NCBI GenBank assembly: GCA_023079485.1
Contig: CM041086.1
Coordinates: 15,446,401 to 15,510,400 of the forward strand
Direction of reading: 5' to 3'
Length of the DNA: 64,000 bases
Source of the DNA: Archilochus colubris
Taxonomy: Eukaryota > Chordata > Aves > Apodiformes > Trochilidae
Within the stretch, counting starts at the first letter, position 1. Every line of letters begins with the position of its first letter. The notes under the pieces were generated by a model, which made no database searches, was not told where the DNA came from, and saw nothing but the letters and a program-made list of their open reading frames with translations. The position numbers and the translations under genes were made by a program. This document shows positions 1 to 15,034 of this stretch, piece after piece.

Positions 1-3000
1 ACTCCCCTTTGAAGTCCAAAGGCTTCCTATTTAGTCCCTAACAGAGAATAAATCAGTTTGCAATTAAGAATTTTCCAGTACTATGAAAGTACCAGAAATA
101 CAAAGAGTAAGCAACAGGTGGAAAATCAGAAAACATTAATTATGTTAAAAAAAAAACTCGAGGATGCATTTGAGATATTATAACACCATGCAAGCAGGTT
201 TACAGAACTGAACACGGATTTCTTAAAGTAATTCCTTTTTTCGAGCCACAGCTGTAGACAGTAAAGTGACTTTGATGAGTCTCCTATCACACTGGTGATA
301 GCAACCATCTGCTTTTAAGCACAGCTTATCTGTAAGCACATTTATCTCAAAGTCTTCTACAAACACAGTGATGGTCCTGCAAAGCATTTTTCAAACAAGC
401 CATCTCTGGGAGGAGACAGGGAGGGCAAAATTTTTATCTACTGGAAACACTACATTTCAGACATTGTTTTCATTCCATATGGAACACAGGTTTGGAAAAA
501 ATTCCTTTAAAAAGGGTATTTTCAAGATAAAAGAAAATGGGTGCTTTTAATAATGGAAGAATAATTCTGTGAACACTTTTCATACTCTGCAGCAAGCCCC
601 GAGAGTTTGTGTTTCAGCACCATGTGAAAGAAAAGCCCCAAGGGCAAGGCTGCTGAGCAGCTAGAAAGGCAAAAAAGCAGCCAGAGACAGGACAGGTATT
701 TTACAGAGAAAACTTGCTACCCAGCTTACATCTATATCAACAGTTTCCTTGTGGCCTTTGAAGTTTCACCTGAGCAGCACTTCCAGTGAAAAGGAGTTTT
801 TTCAGATCCATGGGGGCAAATAAACCAATCATCCATCAGCTGGAGGTGAGCAGAAGTTACATCCCAACACACAGGTACGACTGGCAAGGCTGGAGAGGTG
901 CAAGAAGAAGAGAACCAGAAGAGGAAGAGAAGAGTAACAAGGGGTTAGAGGACACAAGGCTGGGAATTCAAGACTTTTAAATAACAGAAAAACCACCCTT
1001 TTCAAATTGTTCCTACCCAATGGAAACAGAGCTATGGGCAAGTCTATTTCCTCCCTATACCTCAGCAGAGTATTTCTGGGTTGCTTTGAGAGAGTCAATT
1101 CCTGCCTTCTCCTCAGTTTCCCTATTCCAGCTTTCCAGTCACACATCTCTGTGGGGACCTGATCCTGGACCCTGCAAAGTCAAAGAAGAGAGTGAGACAA
1201 ATTTGGAAAGGAAGAACTAAATTCAACTGTGTTTTAGTGTGGGTTTTCTGCACTTCTTTCTGCTCTGTAGAAGAGCAATGGCAAAAGCTCCTGGGCCCTA
1301 CATTTGAGCCTGGTTGGACAGGTGTGCAGACCAAACACAGCACCACAGATCACAAGTTAAGATGATTACTCAAAGATTTGATAAATCTAATGAATCCAAG
1401 ACGTCAAATCAATCTTCTTACTACAGAATCACTCTCCAGTTTCACCACACTTGCATACAGCCCACAATGTGCACAACAGGATGATCCATTTCTTATCACA
1501 GCTTTTAGGTCAGACTGGTTTTCTGGGCTGCCCTGCTCATTTCACTGAAGTTTTGGCTTCTCAAGAGAGGGCAAGCAAACTTTCCTTTCATGGTAAAACA
1601 ACACTCCCCAGCCATTCAGCCAGCTAAGTCCTTCCCTGCAGGGCAGAACTGATTTGCTCCAGGATCCCTCTCCTGTCTACCTAGTGAGTACATGGTGACA
1701 TGGTTAAACCAGATGTAAATTATACAGCAACTTGGGAAAACCAAAAAAGGATGTGTTCCACATGCTGGAGAATACCTGGCTATAATGCTACCTCCTCTTC
1801 CTAGTGACACTGGTACAGAAGAAGAGAGGAAAGGAGAAAAATCTAAACTGAGGGAAAAACCTTATAAAATGTCAAAGGAAATTTAAGAAGGTCCATTCTG
1901 TACTCAGATACTTAATTTAATGCTTGGCCTATTTAATTTCAAGTAAAATTTTTAAACAAAGTGAATGTTTATTCATCAGCTGTGGATGTTGCAGAGTTCT
2001 GCCAAGACAAAATGTACAATTTCTGTTAGGGATAATCTTACCTGGCTGGAACAGGAAAAGACAAAATGCCTTTCTACCATTTATCTAGATTAAACAGATC
2101 ACAGGAGGTATAGCTCGATGCAGTATTTTGACAGGATGAGAGTATGTTTGCAGAGGAATAGGTACTGATTAAATCTGAGACAATGTGTGCCACAGACATT
2201 TCTACTAAGGAAACCAAAAAAGGACAAGATCCAGAACTGGCAATATAAATGTATCATTTTATTTACAAATACCCTATTTTTTAGTGTGTATCTAGGTTAC
2301 TAAGCAGCTTCAGAAAGATATATTACCAAACACAAATGTCATGGTTAATTAATGCTGGATAAGGGAAGGAAAAACTGAGACAAAAGGAAACTATTTTTAG
2401 CAACAGCTAGGAAAAGTATGAAAGTGTCTTTTGAGACAACATTATCAAAACTCCACACACTGAAAGCAAAGAACTAAATTAATATTTTTCTTCTCTATAT
2501 GCATTACACATTTTTTGGAATTTTTGTTTCCTCTATTATTTCATATGTCAGGGGGGCTGGAAAAAGCAGACTTTTGTCTTCAGATTGTCTTAGAAACAAG
2601 AAAAGTCATATGCAACATTAACTCCCAGATGCCCAGTTTGTTGCAGAAACTGAGAAGAAATTTGAAGAAAAAATTTCTTTAGTCTTGACTAAACCCTGCA
2701 AAGGAAAATCTGTCATCAGAAAGGCTAAAACTATCTACAAAATTAGACTGTGGAGTCTGATGCAATTTAGAACTGAAATGCCTACTTAATATAATCTCTA
2801 GAACTCTTTTTTTGCCAAAGGCATAGATCTCTATCAATAGGTGTGTGCCCCTGCAAACAACTGTTTGAATTGGTGACTGCTTAACCCTCTAATCCCCATA
2901 TACCTACTGGATACAGTGCTGTAACTAAAGACATAGTGCCTGGACTTCTCATACAGGTGGATGGCAAAAAGCAGCTCAGCAACAAAAAGCAGCTAAAATA

Positions 3001-4952
3001 AAGTCTCAGCCTATAAATGGAAATAAATATGTAAGGTTAAACTATTACTTGATTCTGAAGTCCAAGCATGGATGTATATTTATAGATGTCAGTTTTGTAA
3101 AACAAAGTTATCCTCTAAGAACAAATTCCTTTGGTTTAAGGCATTACCTTGCCCTGTTCTCCCTGAAACCTCCTGGAGCCAATAATGGGCAGATGGCACC
3201 TGAAGAAGTAAAACCAGTGCTGCAGTGATAAAAAGCACAAATTTTCACCACAATCTTTTAACCTGCTTTTATAAATGCTCTCCCTCAAGCAGTCCCTCAG
3301 GATCAATTGCATGACTGTGGAGATTCAGAACAGCTCAAGCAGGGAGGATTTGGAGGGTAAGGCTTTTAATTTAAACAGCAGTTGCCACCATATTCAAAAT
3401 AAGTTCTGCTAAAAAAAAATTAAAAAAGACAAAGAGTTACTGATCAGAAAGGACTCTGTCAGAATCAGTAGCACCAAAAAACATCTTAAACTTCCAAAAT
3501 GTCCTACTTAGAACAGATTACTTAGATCTTACTTAGATCTTAGAACACATTTATTTTTTCTTAGCTGTCAGGCATAGTATTGATAACAGATGATCTATGC
3601 TACACCTGCAGCACCTGTAAATGAGAGTGAGAGGTGCTGTATTTGCAATGTAAAAAGCACATTACCAGAATATTCTTAGTAATTTAATATCTAATCTTAA
3701 ACATAATCATTCAGTACAGCAAACCAAACAGTTCTTGAAAAAGGGGAGAAGGGACTACAAGCAAAATTTTTAGTCTCTAGTTGTGCAACATGATAGCTAA
3801 GCACAGATATCTCCCCTGAAAAATTAACACCCACACTACTCCAAACAACTTTTTGCAAGGACTTTGCCAATTTAAGGAGTTGTTTCACTTTTTTTTTTCC
3901 TTGGCTACAAGTATTGTAATGAGATGACAAATACACATAGAAAGTCTAATGGAAGAACAAGCCATTTTTCTCTATATTTTTTCTCTATATTTTCTTTATA
4001 ATTTCTCCCATGTGTTTTTGTACAGCCTGCTTCATTGTCCCATGTCCTTTTATTGTGAAAGATAAAGCCATAAGGACTTCTGCAATCATCTTGCACCACC
4101 TCCCAGTTTACCCTACAATGTATCTTCCAGGACATTGCCCAATCTTCTTCTAAACACCTAAATGTGACAGAACTTAGTTGCAAAGTGGTTTGATTTTATC
4201 GAAATGTTCATAATTTCCTCTACGAATGGTCAACAAACAGTGGTCCATTACTTCAAATTCCTCACATTCACTGAATCAGCTTTTTTTGGCAGAAAAACTA
4301 CTTAATCTAAATTTTTAAACACAGTTGTGTTAGACACAATGCTGTATTGTATATGCATCGAGGAAAATACATAAATGTATGCAGAGGTTATAATAAACAT
4401 GTTGGCATCATCTTGCTTTTAACTATGTGGGCCATTACCTCCAAAACCACTTCTTCCATCTGGGTAACTCCATAGTATTGCTGTGGATTTTAAATCCTAA
4501 ATTTAACAGAGCTTTACTTGCATTTAAGCCTACCAGCATGTAAACCCAACCTCAGCCTGTGTTACATGGAGTAGAAACTGGTGAATTAGCAGCATTTCTG
4601 TTTATCTGCCCTCTCTTTTTCAACCAGTGCTTATCCAGGTCTTTTTTCTTTTTTTTTTTTTTTCCCCTTAAATTTCTTCATCTGGTTAATCAAGCAGGCC
4701 CTCCAGCAGCCTTTAGTCCAACCAAGGCCACTCACAAATCACCTGTGTTAATTTGCTGAAAAAGCTTCTGAGATTACAAGCAAGTATCATTCAGGAAGCA
4801 AAACATGCTGGTTCCATGGCAACATGAAAGTCAATGAGCCCACCTTGAAACCTGGCAACAATGGTTCCTTTCAGAGCAGGAGCAGAGGGGAGGGCCCACA
4901 TCTTATTGAGATGTTGGGTTCTTTCAGATTATTTGCCAGCGAGCTTGCTGCC

Positions 4953-4972
4953 TTTTTTTTTTTTTTTTTTTT
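4953..4972. repeat. Poly-T run (20)
   Basis: An uninterrupted T run, equivalent to a poly-A on the minus strand; a related interrupted T-rich stretch lies at 4642-4663. No adjacent retrogene sequence is recognisable. Confidence 0.9.
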
Positions 4973-5217
4973 GAGGAGAAAAGGCATACTGTAAATTTGC
5001 CTTGCACAAGTTCATTTCCTTTTGGAGCTTGTCACCAGGACACTGTTGGATTTCCCCCCACCAACCCTGCTCCAAAAAGCAGCAGCATGCAGCCCAATGA
5101 AAGGCACCCCCTTGAGTCAGGGTACAGACACTTGCAACATGACACACTGAAGAATTCCTATCCTACAACTACCAGGAAAAAAAGGATGGCTCCCAGGATA
5201 ATATGCTATCTTAAAGA

Positions 5218-5280
5218 AGAAAATATGAATAAAATAAAATGAATAAAATAATATGAATAAAATAAAATAAGAATATTATA
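5218..5280. repeat. AATAAAAT-type AT-rich microsatellite
   Basis: Imperfect repetition of ATGAATAAAATA and AATAAAATAA units over about 60 bp. Low-complexity expansion, no function implied. Confidence 0.85.
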
Positions 5281-8200
5281 ACAACCTGGCTGGGTGTGAC
5301 AACCTGCATTCTCTTTTTGATTTTAAGGTTTATATCACTGCTTTCCAAAGAGATTTTCTCTATTCTTTTCATTTTTTCTTGGGAGATGTAGTATAGAAAT
5401 GACCCATACCTCTGTGAATTGCAATGCAATTTTACCAGCTGGAAAGCAGTCACGTAGTAGCAGGCTCAGAATCACAGCTAAGTACAACCCTGTGCTCCAC
5501 ACTGAATCATTCATGGTTGCTTTTTAACTGCACTCAGTCTGAGAGGAAGAGATCTCAGCCTCACTGCTTAAAACAGAAAGATTGGCTGCTGGCACATAGA
5601 GCAGGCAGAGGAATAAACACTTCTGGAAGAACACCTCCTGACTGTCTGCCCCATTGTAGCCTCTTTTAAGCAGACTGTGGGCCCCAGGAAGCATCCACAG
5701 CACTGATGTCCATGAGCCCAGATCTTCCACAAGATGCTAGCACTGCTCCTTCACCTCCTCCTGCTCTGCTTGCTAGTAGATCTGTTTCAGTACCTCTTTC
5801 CTCTCTGGTTGCTCTTTGGCTTCTCAGGTGCCCTGGTGACTATGGAGAGGAACAGCTGGGTGACAGCCACAGCACCATCGTGCAGAAAAGATGGCCAATT
5901 CTTTTTGTGTTGCACAGCCCTCAGCACAGACAAGGTTTTTTTTTGTTTTGTTTTGTTCTGTTCATGTTACCTTTGCCCAGCACCACAGCCACTGGGAGCC
6001 CAGAGGCCATGCACCAGATACCTCCTTCCATCCAGGTGAAGGGCTGCCCCACTCCCCTTGCACAACCTGTGAAAAGGGTTAAACTAGGGAGCAACACACA
6101 GAGCACTGAACACTCTGAACAAAGAATTATTCCCTGGAACTTCAGAAAATGCAGTTGAAAGAATTTATACTGTCTAGTAAGACTGATTCTCCTTCCCAGT
6201 TATTTAGTTGACTTCAGATTAAACTCATTTGAATTTCAGAAGATGATTTTACTCATCAGCTCTCAACAGATGTGACTCCCAGAGCTGCAAGTCTGCAGTC
6301 CTGTACCTACAGATGGACCTGCCCATTGCTTGCAGGTTGTAATTACAGAGCACAGCTACCTGAGCACACCTGGTCTGTTCAAAATTTGGGTTTGCCAGTG
6401 AACACATTTTAGTTAAATGCTTCTGCTCCAGCCTTTCTTCCCAAGCTCCTTTTTTATTTCATGTATGGATGGGTGGGGAGACATTAAATGCACACAAAGC
6501 TGGGACATCACCTTCCTGGGCTTGCAGTACAAAAACATCAAAGAAACCTACAAAAGCTCTAGAAAAATTTCTGTGCTATAATGGTAATCATTAAAATCCC
6601 CAAACCAACCAGCCACAAATTCTGGTTCACGTTCTTGAAGATGTCAAAGGCATTTCAAATCAATCAAGCCCAGTTTTTCACTCTTACTATGATAGGTCTC
6701 TGCATAGAGAAAAAGAGCAAGAAAAGCTGAAAATCTTTAACCTAATGGGGAAAATTAAAATACACTAGAATCACAGTCCTACAAACCAAGTAAAAGTCAT
6801 TTTAGTGGAGAATCAGTACATAAGAATGAGAATACTTCATTACTGCACTTTGTGCAGTAATAATGCATGGAACAACTAAGAGTACAGATCAGTTATTCTG
6901 TATATCAGCCAGATTGTTGCAGCAGGGCAGCTACTAAAATATGCAGAGAACAATTTAAAGTAAAAATGAATAACAGCCAACTCTATTCAAGTTAATGTTA
7001 GTGACCTGGAATATGTAAAAGGGAGAGCAGAGCATTTTCTTTGAAAGGATTGATCATCTGACCTCACAACACAATGAAGCAGAGAAAAATTTTGAGAACA
7101 AATAATTGAATATGAAAATTATTAAACTATTTGTCCACAGTTTCCTTTTGCTTAAAAGCCCAATATAGGAAAAAATTCAAAAGCCTTTCACAACAGATTA
7201 CATGTACTATCACATATCTTCAGACCCTGAAAGCATCCTATTAGCTGTGACCCCCACCACACATTTCTTGGGTATTTCTGCCACAGGATCACCTCTGAGC
7301 CAGACACCCAGCACCACTTGTTTTCAGTGGCACTAGACAGAAAAAGCATGTTTGTTTGAGAGGCCCTCTTTATTTGTACAGGACTCTGAGGTGAAAACTT
7401 CTGTATCTTACTCATTTGCCTTAGGAAAATTATTAATATAGTCCTTGTTGAAATCATCACGTATTTGTCCTGACATGTGACTGGAAAGACAGTATCATTA
7501 AAAAAAAAAAAAAAAAAGCAAGCACATGAATGTAGCTTGAACTGTTCTTTCAATCTTTCCCACCCAAACTATATCAATATGTGTTGTTATAATTATTCCA
7601 TCCTCTACCTGAAATTTAAGTAACGAGGTCAATGAAAATATTTTGAAAGCATTGGAAGATTTTTAGTAGATTACTTGGAACAGAGTGTTTAAGCAGATAA
7701 AAACCTTTCCTTGAAGAAAATAGCACGTACACTTAGGCTTGTCCCAGCCTGATAGAACCAGAAACTGGTGCTACGTTAGCCCTGAAATATAAGGGACAAA
7801 AAACCCCACATCTGCTGCAACAACACAGGAACAAAACAGCACATCTGTTGTAACAACACTTGTAACAACACTGCCACAATTCCAGCAGACTTGGTCCCTC
7901 TACTCTGCTCAGTCAATAAAAGTTTGAGGCAGTTTGACACCTGAACAGGTCAGACTGAGGGGTTGATTTGGTAACTTCTATTCATATATTTATCCTTAGT
8001 TCCATCTCAGTTCCACAGGACTGCTGCCCAAAGTCTCATTCCTACTCTTACAGATTCCTCTCCTCCTCTCCTCTCTCCCATTCCCACCTCTTCAGAGCCA
8101 GCAGCCACATGAGTCTGCAGGTCACAGCAGCTCAGATTATCAGCAGGGACCAGTTTTCTGTCAGAACAATAAACTGACCCAACTCAGGCTGTAACCAATT

Positions 8201-10040
8201 GATCCAACACAAGGGAGGCAGGAAACCATGATCAGGACACAGGGTAGCCCACACTTAGATCGGATTAAGGGCAATATAAGCCAGGAGTTCATGGCAGACA
8301 GGGGATACAAGGTTTGAGTTTAAGTATTCAGTTGTATTTAGTTCCCTCACTTTGATGGGCTCAGCTCTTTGGAGGATTAGTCTTTTTCTTTGCTGTGTGC
8401 ACTGGCATGAGGGGCAAAGGGGGCAAAGAATCTGACCTCACTAAAGATTTGCAAGGACTTGTGAATCCTGCATTCAGCAAAGTCAATGGAAACTTCTGAC
8501 TGACTCCAACAGAGGCAAGATTGGGCTTGTTATCAAAATGTCCTTCTCTGGCAAGTCCAAATGCCATTTATACAGTGACTGAGTATTGGCTATGTCTTAT
8601 CTGAGTCTTTTATATTGTATGCCCAATTCTAAGCTGATATTTAGACAAAGGAACTTGTGCAGTTTTTAATATATGTATGTACAAAACCCTATATATAAAA
8701 AAATATTTAATATATAAAAATATATTAAAAACAAACATGCAGCCCACATTTTAATGCTGAGTATAGGGAACAGCCATGCACAATATTTAAGTGGCTTTTT
8801 GTTATCTTCATACTTACTAGAAGCAAGGCAGGACCTACGAAATTTAAAGATAGAACCCCACAAACATACACCACATATGGAACTCCTTGTTTGCTTTTTA
8901 TCTATCATAAGTGGTCATGGAACAAAATTAATTTTCCATCTCTTGCATTTGTTGCACTGAATGCTCCCTGGCACTTGGGATTTCTTTCCAGTCATCCCCT
9001 TCCCAAGCACTGGAAAGATCCACAGCTATTCAGATATTTTTAAATCTTTTCAGGGTTACTTCCTTCCCATACAGTGAAAGGTTTTACATTTCCTTTCAAT
9101 CCATACCAAATGCTACATAGAGAAGGGAGCAATGAGTAGATCTGACACACGACTGGACAAAGGTACCAAGGAAGGAGTTTCTGTGCTAATCTTGAAGCCT
9201 TGGCCAGCAAGAGCTCAGCAACAAGACATCACCCAGGGCAGCAGTCACTGCATGTACATACTCTAATCCAGTGGCCTCAAGACTGAGCTGTGGTGTGGAA
9301 GAACTACCAATGCTGCTCCAAGACTGGAACCACTAAACTGCTTATGCTGCTCTTTCCTAAACAGAATTTTAACATAAAGATCACGTATGGTTGAGGAGCA
9401 TTTTTCCCAGTGATGCATTAACTGCCAGACCACCAAAATCACCATCATGTGGCAGTAAATAATTACATTTAAACAGATAAACTTCCTTGCCTCAGCTGCT
9501 GGAAGTTAAACCAAGACTAAACACTTCTGTACAGCACTAGTAAACTTCAACTATTTGAATAGCTTTCCTGTTATTGTCAAACCTATAAGCAAATAATCCT
9601 CCTGACTGAGCATATGGCAGCAATACAGCAGCCCAGAGAGGCAGCAGCATGGGAGAGGAATTTGACATCTCAGTATGGTTTTGTAGAGGCTTCTCTCAAA
9701 GCAAGGGAACAACCAGTCCTTGTAAGAAAAGTTCCAAAAATGTCATTTTAAGAACAAAATGCTCTGGCCTATAGTCCTGCTTAACACCCTCTCTTTATAA
9801 GCAGATGTTTCAAAGGTCACATTAGGTCCTTTTATAAACTAAATCACAATAGCAATGTTCATTCTTTTCACAAGCACATTTACACAGCACACATTTGAGC
9901 CCCCTACTAAATCTTGTTTGTGGATCCAGTAACTTCTAGATCCTGGCTGCAGTCTGTAAAACTTCTCCTTGATGGATAGGGAACATTTAAACAAACTGGA
10001 CAAGTTCACAGAACCTGACAAATGTACCCAGAAATACTGA

Positions 10041-10498
10041 AGGAGATGACGGATGTGCAGCTACTCTTGATTGTGGCCATCAAGAAAGGTTCCTGAGATC
10101 TGAAAGATAACAAATGTCACTTCTGTCTTCAAGAAGTGCAAGAAGGATTTTCTGGGGAACTACAAGCCAGTCAGCCTCATCTCAATCCCTGGGCAGGTAG
10201 TGGAGAAAGTCTTTTTGGAAAGCAATTCCAAACGCATGAAGGGTAAGAACATAATCAGAAGCAGCCAGGACAGGTTTATGAATTGGAAATCATGCTTAAT
10301 CACCCCTGTTGCCTTCTACAATCAGATAATAGACTTGATGGGTGAGGGAAAGGAGTGAATATTGTTTGTCTTGACTTTAGTGAGGTGTTCAACACTGTCT
10401 ACCTTAACATCCACACACACATCCAAACTAAAGAAGCACAAGTAAGACAAAGGGGACAGCGAGGTGCATTGAAAACTGGCTGAATTGCCAAGTTCAAA
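10041..10498 (+). mobile_element. Old CR1 LINE fragment, reverse-transcriptase region of ORF2
   Basis: Translated piecewise, the plus strand gives the CR1 reverse-transcriptase signature around GNYKPVSLISIPGQVVEKV (near 10158-10214) and, after a frame change, a degraded LDFS-VFNTVY block (near 10370-10403) corresponding to the LDFSKAFDTV motif with its catalytic Asp. It ends near the IENWLN-like sequence. Stop codons, frameshifts and a deletion between the last two blocks make it non-functional. Both ends are truncated and approximate. It lies antisense to COL4A6 within intron 2. Confidence 0.8.
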
Positions 10499-13400
10499 TG
10501 GTGCTTCAAAAAATAAATTAAGTGAAATTTTACTCTTTATGCACATGACAATGTGGATGAAGTAAAAATTATTAAAGAATATCAATATAATAGACGACAG
10601 ATCCCTTTGTCTCAATGGTTACAGTTTTAAGACGGCCTTGATCTAACCCAGCTGAGCTGATGGTACAACCCAGTACACAAAAGCCACTTTAGATGTCTTT
10701 CCCTAAGAGTTAGCCCAGAAATTTCAGTTCTTTGCCATCTGAATAATTTGTTTCACTGAACAGAGAAGCAACGGACTAGCAAAAGCCTGCACAGGTGTCT
10801 GGCTTTAAAGTGGGCAGCAGGATGGAAGAAATACAGGTCCTAATTCTGATTTCATATCAAGTCAGATATCACACACTACCACTAATATCAGAAGATAAAA
10901 ATAATTCAGCAGAACATCCATCATCCTGGATTTCTTGGGATCTTCCATTTGTTTAAGACAAAACATAATTTATCCTGAGCATAATTTAACAGTGTTAAAT
11001 AATCTCAAAGACATGATACTTAAATGCATCTGACATAAACCTCATCTTAATCACACTGCTGTGAAAGCTCCTAGCCAAAAGCAAGCACACTCTCCTAGAA
11101 CACTGCTAGAGCATCACCAGAAATACAGCCCCAAAGTACTACCCCAAAGAAATACAACCCTAAGCTTTCACAATGGTGCTGTACTGCTTTACTCTGTGGA
11201 AGATGCTCTTTAGTTCTCTCCAAATTCTTGGGCTGCATTAACACTCAACCTACACCACAAAAATATTTTAGATAAGTAATCTATCTCCTCTGCAAATGCC
11301 TTTTCTAAGGGCTGGTTGTAGGATGTCAGCAGAAAGAGTATTGCAGAAATTAGACTGCCATTGCAGAATTAACGTGCACATGTATTTTAACATTTTAGGA
11401 CAACTTAGGACAACTTCTGCGTCACTGTCAGCACAGAGAGATATTCTAAACTTGTTTTCCTGGCAAAACATTTATCCAAATATAGCATCTGCTGATAATT
11501 AGAGCTTAAAAGTATGTTGGAAATAGTATATATTTCATCAATGTTAGCCAACAGCTTTTCATCATCTGTAGCACTATTCCCAGTGACAGCTGCAGAGTGA
11601 AATGCAGAGGGGAGTTAGAAAAATGACTCATGGTCACACAGTGCCTTCCCCAATCAGGAGTCCATGTTTTATGATTCCAGCTTGGCACTATCATCATGAC
11701 CCCCAGGTTGTTTCTCTTACAGCGGACCATCTTCAAAGATGTTTTCAGAAAACAGGAACTGATAAGATTCAAACAATGATGAGAACACATCTGGGGGACT
11801 ATCATCAAAATACACCATACTACAGTAAATTACACTGATTCACAGATTAACATTATTCATTTTCCACCCACCCACATTTTGATTAGGCCAGTGCTGCCTT
11901 CATTTGTACATACACCTTTTCTGTCTTTCAACAAAGACATGGTGTCACTTTTAAAGCAAATTGAACAGAATTCTGTCAGGGATACCTGGTAGGATTGCTT
12001 TTTATTTCTCTAGGGAGGAATGCAAACAACATATTTAAAGAAGACAGCTCAGGGGTAGTTTTACAAACACTAACATTTTAGACAATGAAGACACTCCAGG
12101 GCCTCATAAATCATAAAATCTTCCCATTCAGCTCGATGGTTGGTCTATGGGAAGAACTGCATGTTCTGACTTTTATCCAGCTTTAATGCGGCAGAAACAA
12201 ATCAAGCAGCTGAATCTAGAAGTCTGAGAATACCAGCAAATGCTTGGGCTTCTTGATCTTTAAGGTTTCCTTGACCACAGACTGAATGACTACATGCCAG
12301 CAGGTGAAATGTGATGATTTTCGATCTTTTTAATACACACACAAAAGTCCACCCTTGGGGTCTTTTAAATACAGTTCCTTTTAATTGAAAAAAGCATCCC
12401 TCCTAAGACTACTCAAACTTTTAAACATTTCTGCTAGCTTAGGTAATATACACAGGTTCCTACTTTCTTGCCACTCTTGAAGCACTCTTGCTCCTCTCAC
12501 CTTCCTTCTTTGCTCAGTGTATGCAGTTAAGTTTAGGGAGCACAATTTGTCAACAAAATATCAAGCATCAGTGCATTCAGAGCTACTCACCACATCCACA
12601 TTTAACTCTGATTTCACTCCAACAGCTGAAGAGTCTTACTGGCCAATAATTTCCACACCATCTTGCATGGATATTTTGTCTTTTCCCCAGTATTCAGGTC
12701 GTTGTTAGACATTACATTTTCAAAAACTCAAGAGAGTCAGGGCAGAGAAAGAAAATACCCACTTCCACCTGACCTCCTTATTTCACCTCTCAGGAAGACA
12801 GAGATTTGGATGAAGTCTTGGATCCAAATTCACAACTGTTGCATGAAGAGAGGCTGCAGTCAACACCACAAAAGAATACATTTGGCTTATTTTTCCAACT
12901 TCAGCCTCCCATTTGTTTTGCCTTGTTTGACACTGACGCATTCAGAGCAGAATATATAAAATTAGAGTATTCTTGCATATCTTGGCAATGTAAGTTACAG
13001 TACTGCTACTGCAAGTTATAACTCTATTGCCCAGCACACAGCAGAAAGGAATGGTCTCCATGTTATTTTACCCAGGATCACAGTCCCACTCTCTACAAAA
13101 CCTGTTAACATGATGCAATGAGTCATTTAAAGCTATTCAAGGCCAAACCATCTCTCATTACCTCAAAGACTGACCTATTTATTATCTGACCAACTTCCCA
13201 GAGCTATACCTAGTCACTTTAAATTTAGTTACTACAAGCAGAGACAGATTTATCTCTCAGCAGATCTAAACAACATAGCAAATGTAGGAGCCTGGCATTA
13301 GTATAGGTCAGCAAAACCCCAGAATAGACTGAGGTAGCCACCTCACAGCTATCCCTCCCTGGTCTTGTGCTTTATAAAACCTATTAGAATGGTGCACACA

Positions 13401-15015
13401 TAAAGAGTGAGAACCAGAATACAAAGAATATTCAACTTGTCACATCCCTTTGCTAACATACTTCTGAGCACAAGCCATTATCTATACTCTGCAGTAGATA
13501 TATGCATTAACTTGGAAAAAAAGGACAAGAGCTGTTTGAACTCTTGTGTCAGGTGAATCCTGAAGTATTCCAAGCATTCAGCAGTAACAAAATAAATCTT
13601 TTGGATGAAATTCCTTCTACATCAGAACTTTCCTGAGGATCAGAATATTTTTCACCTTCAGAATACCTACTTTGTAGACTTGAGCTGCTTTACAAAGGAT
13701 GCATGCAATTTCAGTGTCAACATCTCATCCTTACAAACACTTCCATTAGGCAAACAGATTTCAGTTCCTGAAGATCAGTTACCACAGGCTAAAGATCTCT
13801 GCTGCATACAAAGTGATTGCAAGGAAGAGCCAACCTTAGATACAATCTTAGGACTCTTGCTCCCCATTTTTCCCTATAAACAGGCCCACTAGAAACCTTG
13901 CTATTTTTTTTTTTTTCCTAAAGAGGAACCAATTATGCACCTAAGTCATATATGCAGGATCAGAAAAATTTCCCTAGGGTTTCTCTGAAAGGGGAGGACC
14001 ATGACTGAAAGGTTCCTCTTTCTGCTTCTGGTCTGACTCAGTTTATGTGAACCATTCACTCCACTCACACTATTCAGGACCTGGAGTGCAATATCATGGA
14101 GTGCAGCAGGTGGTAGGACAATTTTTCACACATTGTTGCCCCACAGCACCAGTAGTTTCTTCTGCATATCCAGTCCCACTCATCACTTGAGAGGAAAGAG
14201 ATAACAGACCATACTTTTGGCAGGACTCTCCAAGCCCAATTAACAAAGCTGCATGGCACAGCATATGGAATTTAAGGTGGTACTGCAAAACAGTGGTCAA
14301 GGAGAAAGTTTCTATTTATTCACCTGAAAGACACAAAGTCAGTTCCTGTACTGTAATTGTGATTGCTGAAAACATGAACCAGCTGCTTCAGGGCTCAGTG
14401 AGGGAACTGCAGTTGCCATTCATTCTTGTGTTGAATGTTAGCTCATGTCCAAAATTACAGAGTCTGGAAGACTTAGATTTCTGGTCACACTTCTGGTTCA
14501 TAAGAAGAGATTTGTTTCCTCTATAATCATGGGTAGTTGACCATAGTCTGCTCAACAAATATAACATGATAAAGTTATTTAATATGTCTGGTAATGCATT
14601 TCACATGTACCTAGACAGCTAAAGAAATACAGAAAGAAAAAACAACACATCATGCTTCACTTCTTGACAAATGACTGCATTAAGGAAATGTTACATTTCC
14701 CAATTCATGGCCAAGTTTTAGCTAGCATGCAATGCAATATTATCAGTATTGATCTGAAGAGGCAAGGGAAATTAACATAGTAATATATCCTTACTGACTA
14801 AATCTGGACAAGTATTTTAGAGCTCCTCAAGTTCTTGAATGGTGTCACTCAAGAGGGTGACAGAATCACTTGGACTGAAGAAGGAACATTATTGTTTATA
14901 TGATTGACTTACAAAGCCTGGAAATACACACAGATTTGCAAAATATCCTAGAATGGAGCCTTCTGAAGAAACTTCATGAGACACTTATTTTCTTGCACAT
15001 GGTGAAGTATTTGGG

Positions 15016-15034
15016 AAAAAAAAAAAAAAAAAAA
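15016..15034. repeat. Poly-A run (19)
   Basis: Nineteen A then five G. No retrocopied gene is recognisable upstream. Confidence 0.9.

Noticed and set aside
3152..3203. Minus-strand exon-like segment (pyrimidine-rich acceptor, then a stretch ending FQGEQGK before a GTAATG donor)
   Set aside because: Only one or two glycine triplets fit, the length (52 bp) does not keep phase 0 from COL4A6 exon 2, and it lacks the cysteines expected in exon 3.
5706..6158. Plus-strand 150-codon open frame
   Set aside because: Overlapping frames of similar length in the same region and no conserved motif; the Leu/Cys-rich start mimics a signal peptide by chance.
7740..7945. Possible second LTR (CAACAACAC repeats and a CAATAAAAG signal)
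   Set aside because: No recognisable family wording and no clear ends; an AATAAA hexamer alone is too common in AT-rich introns.
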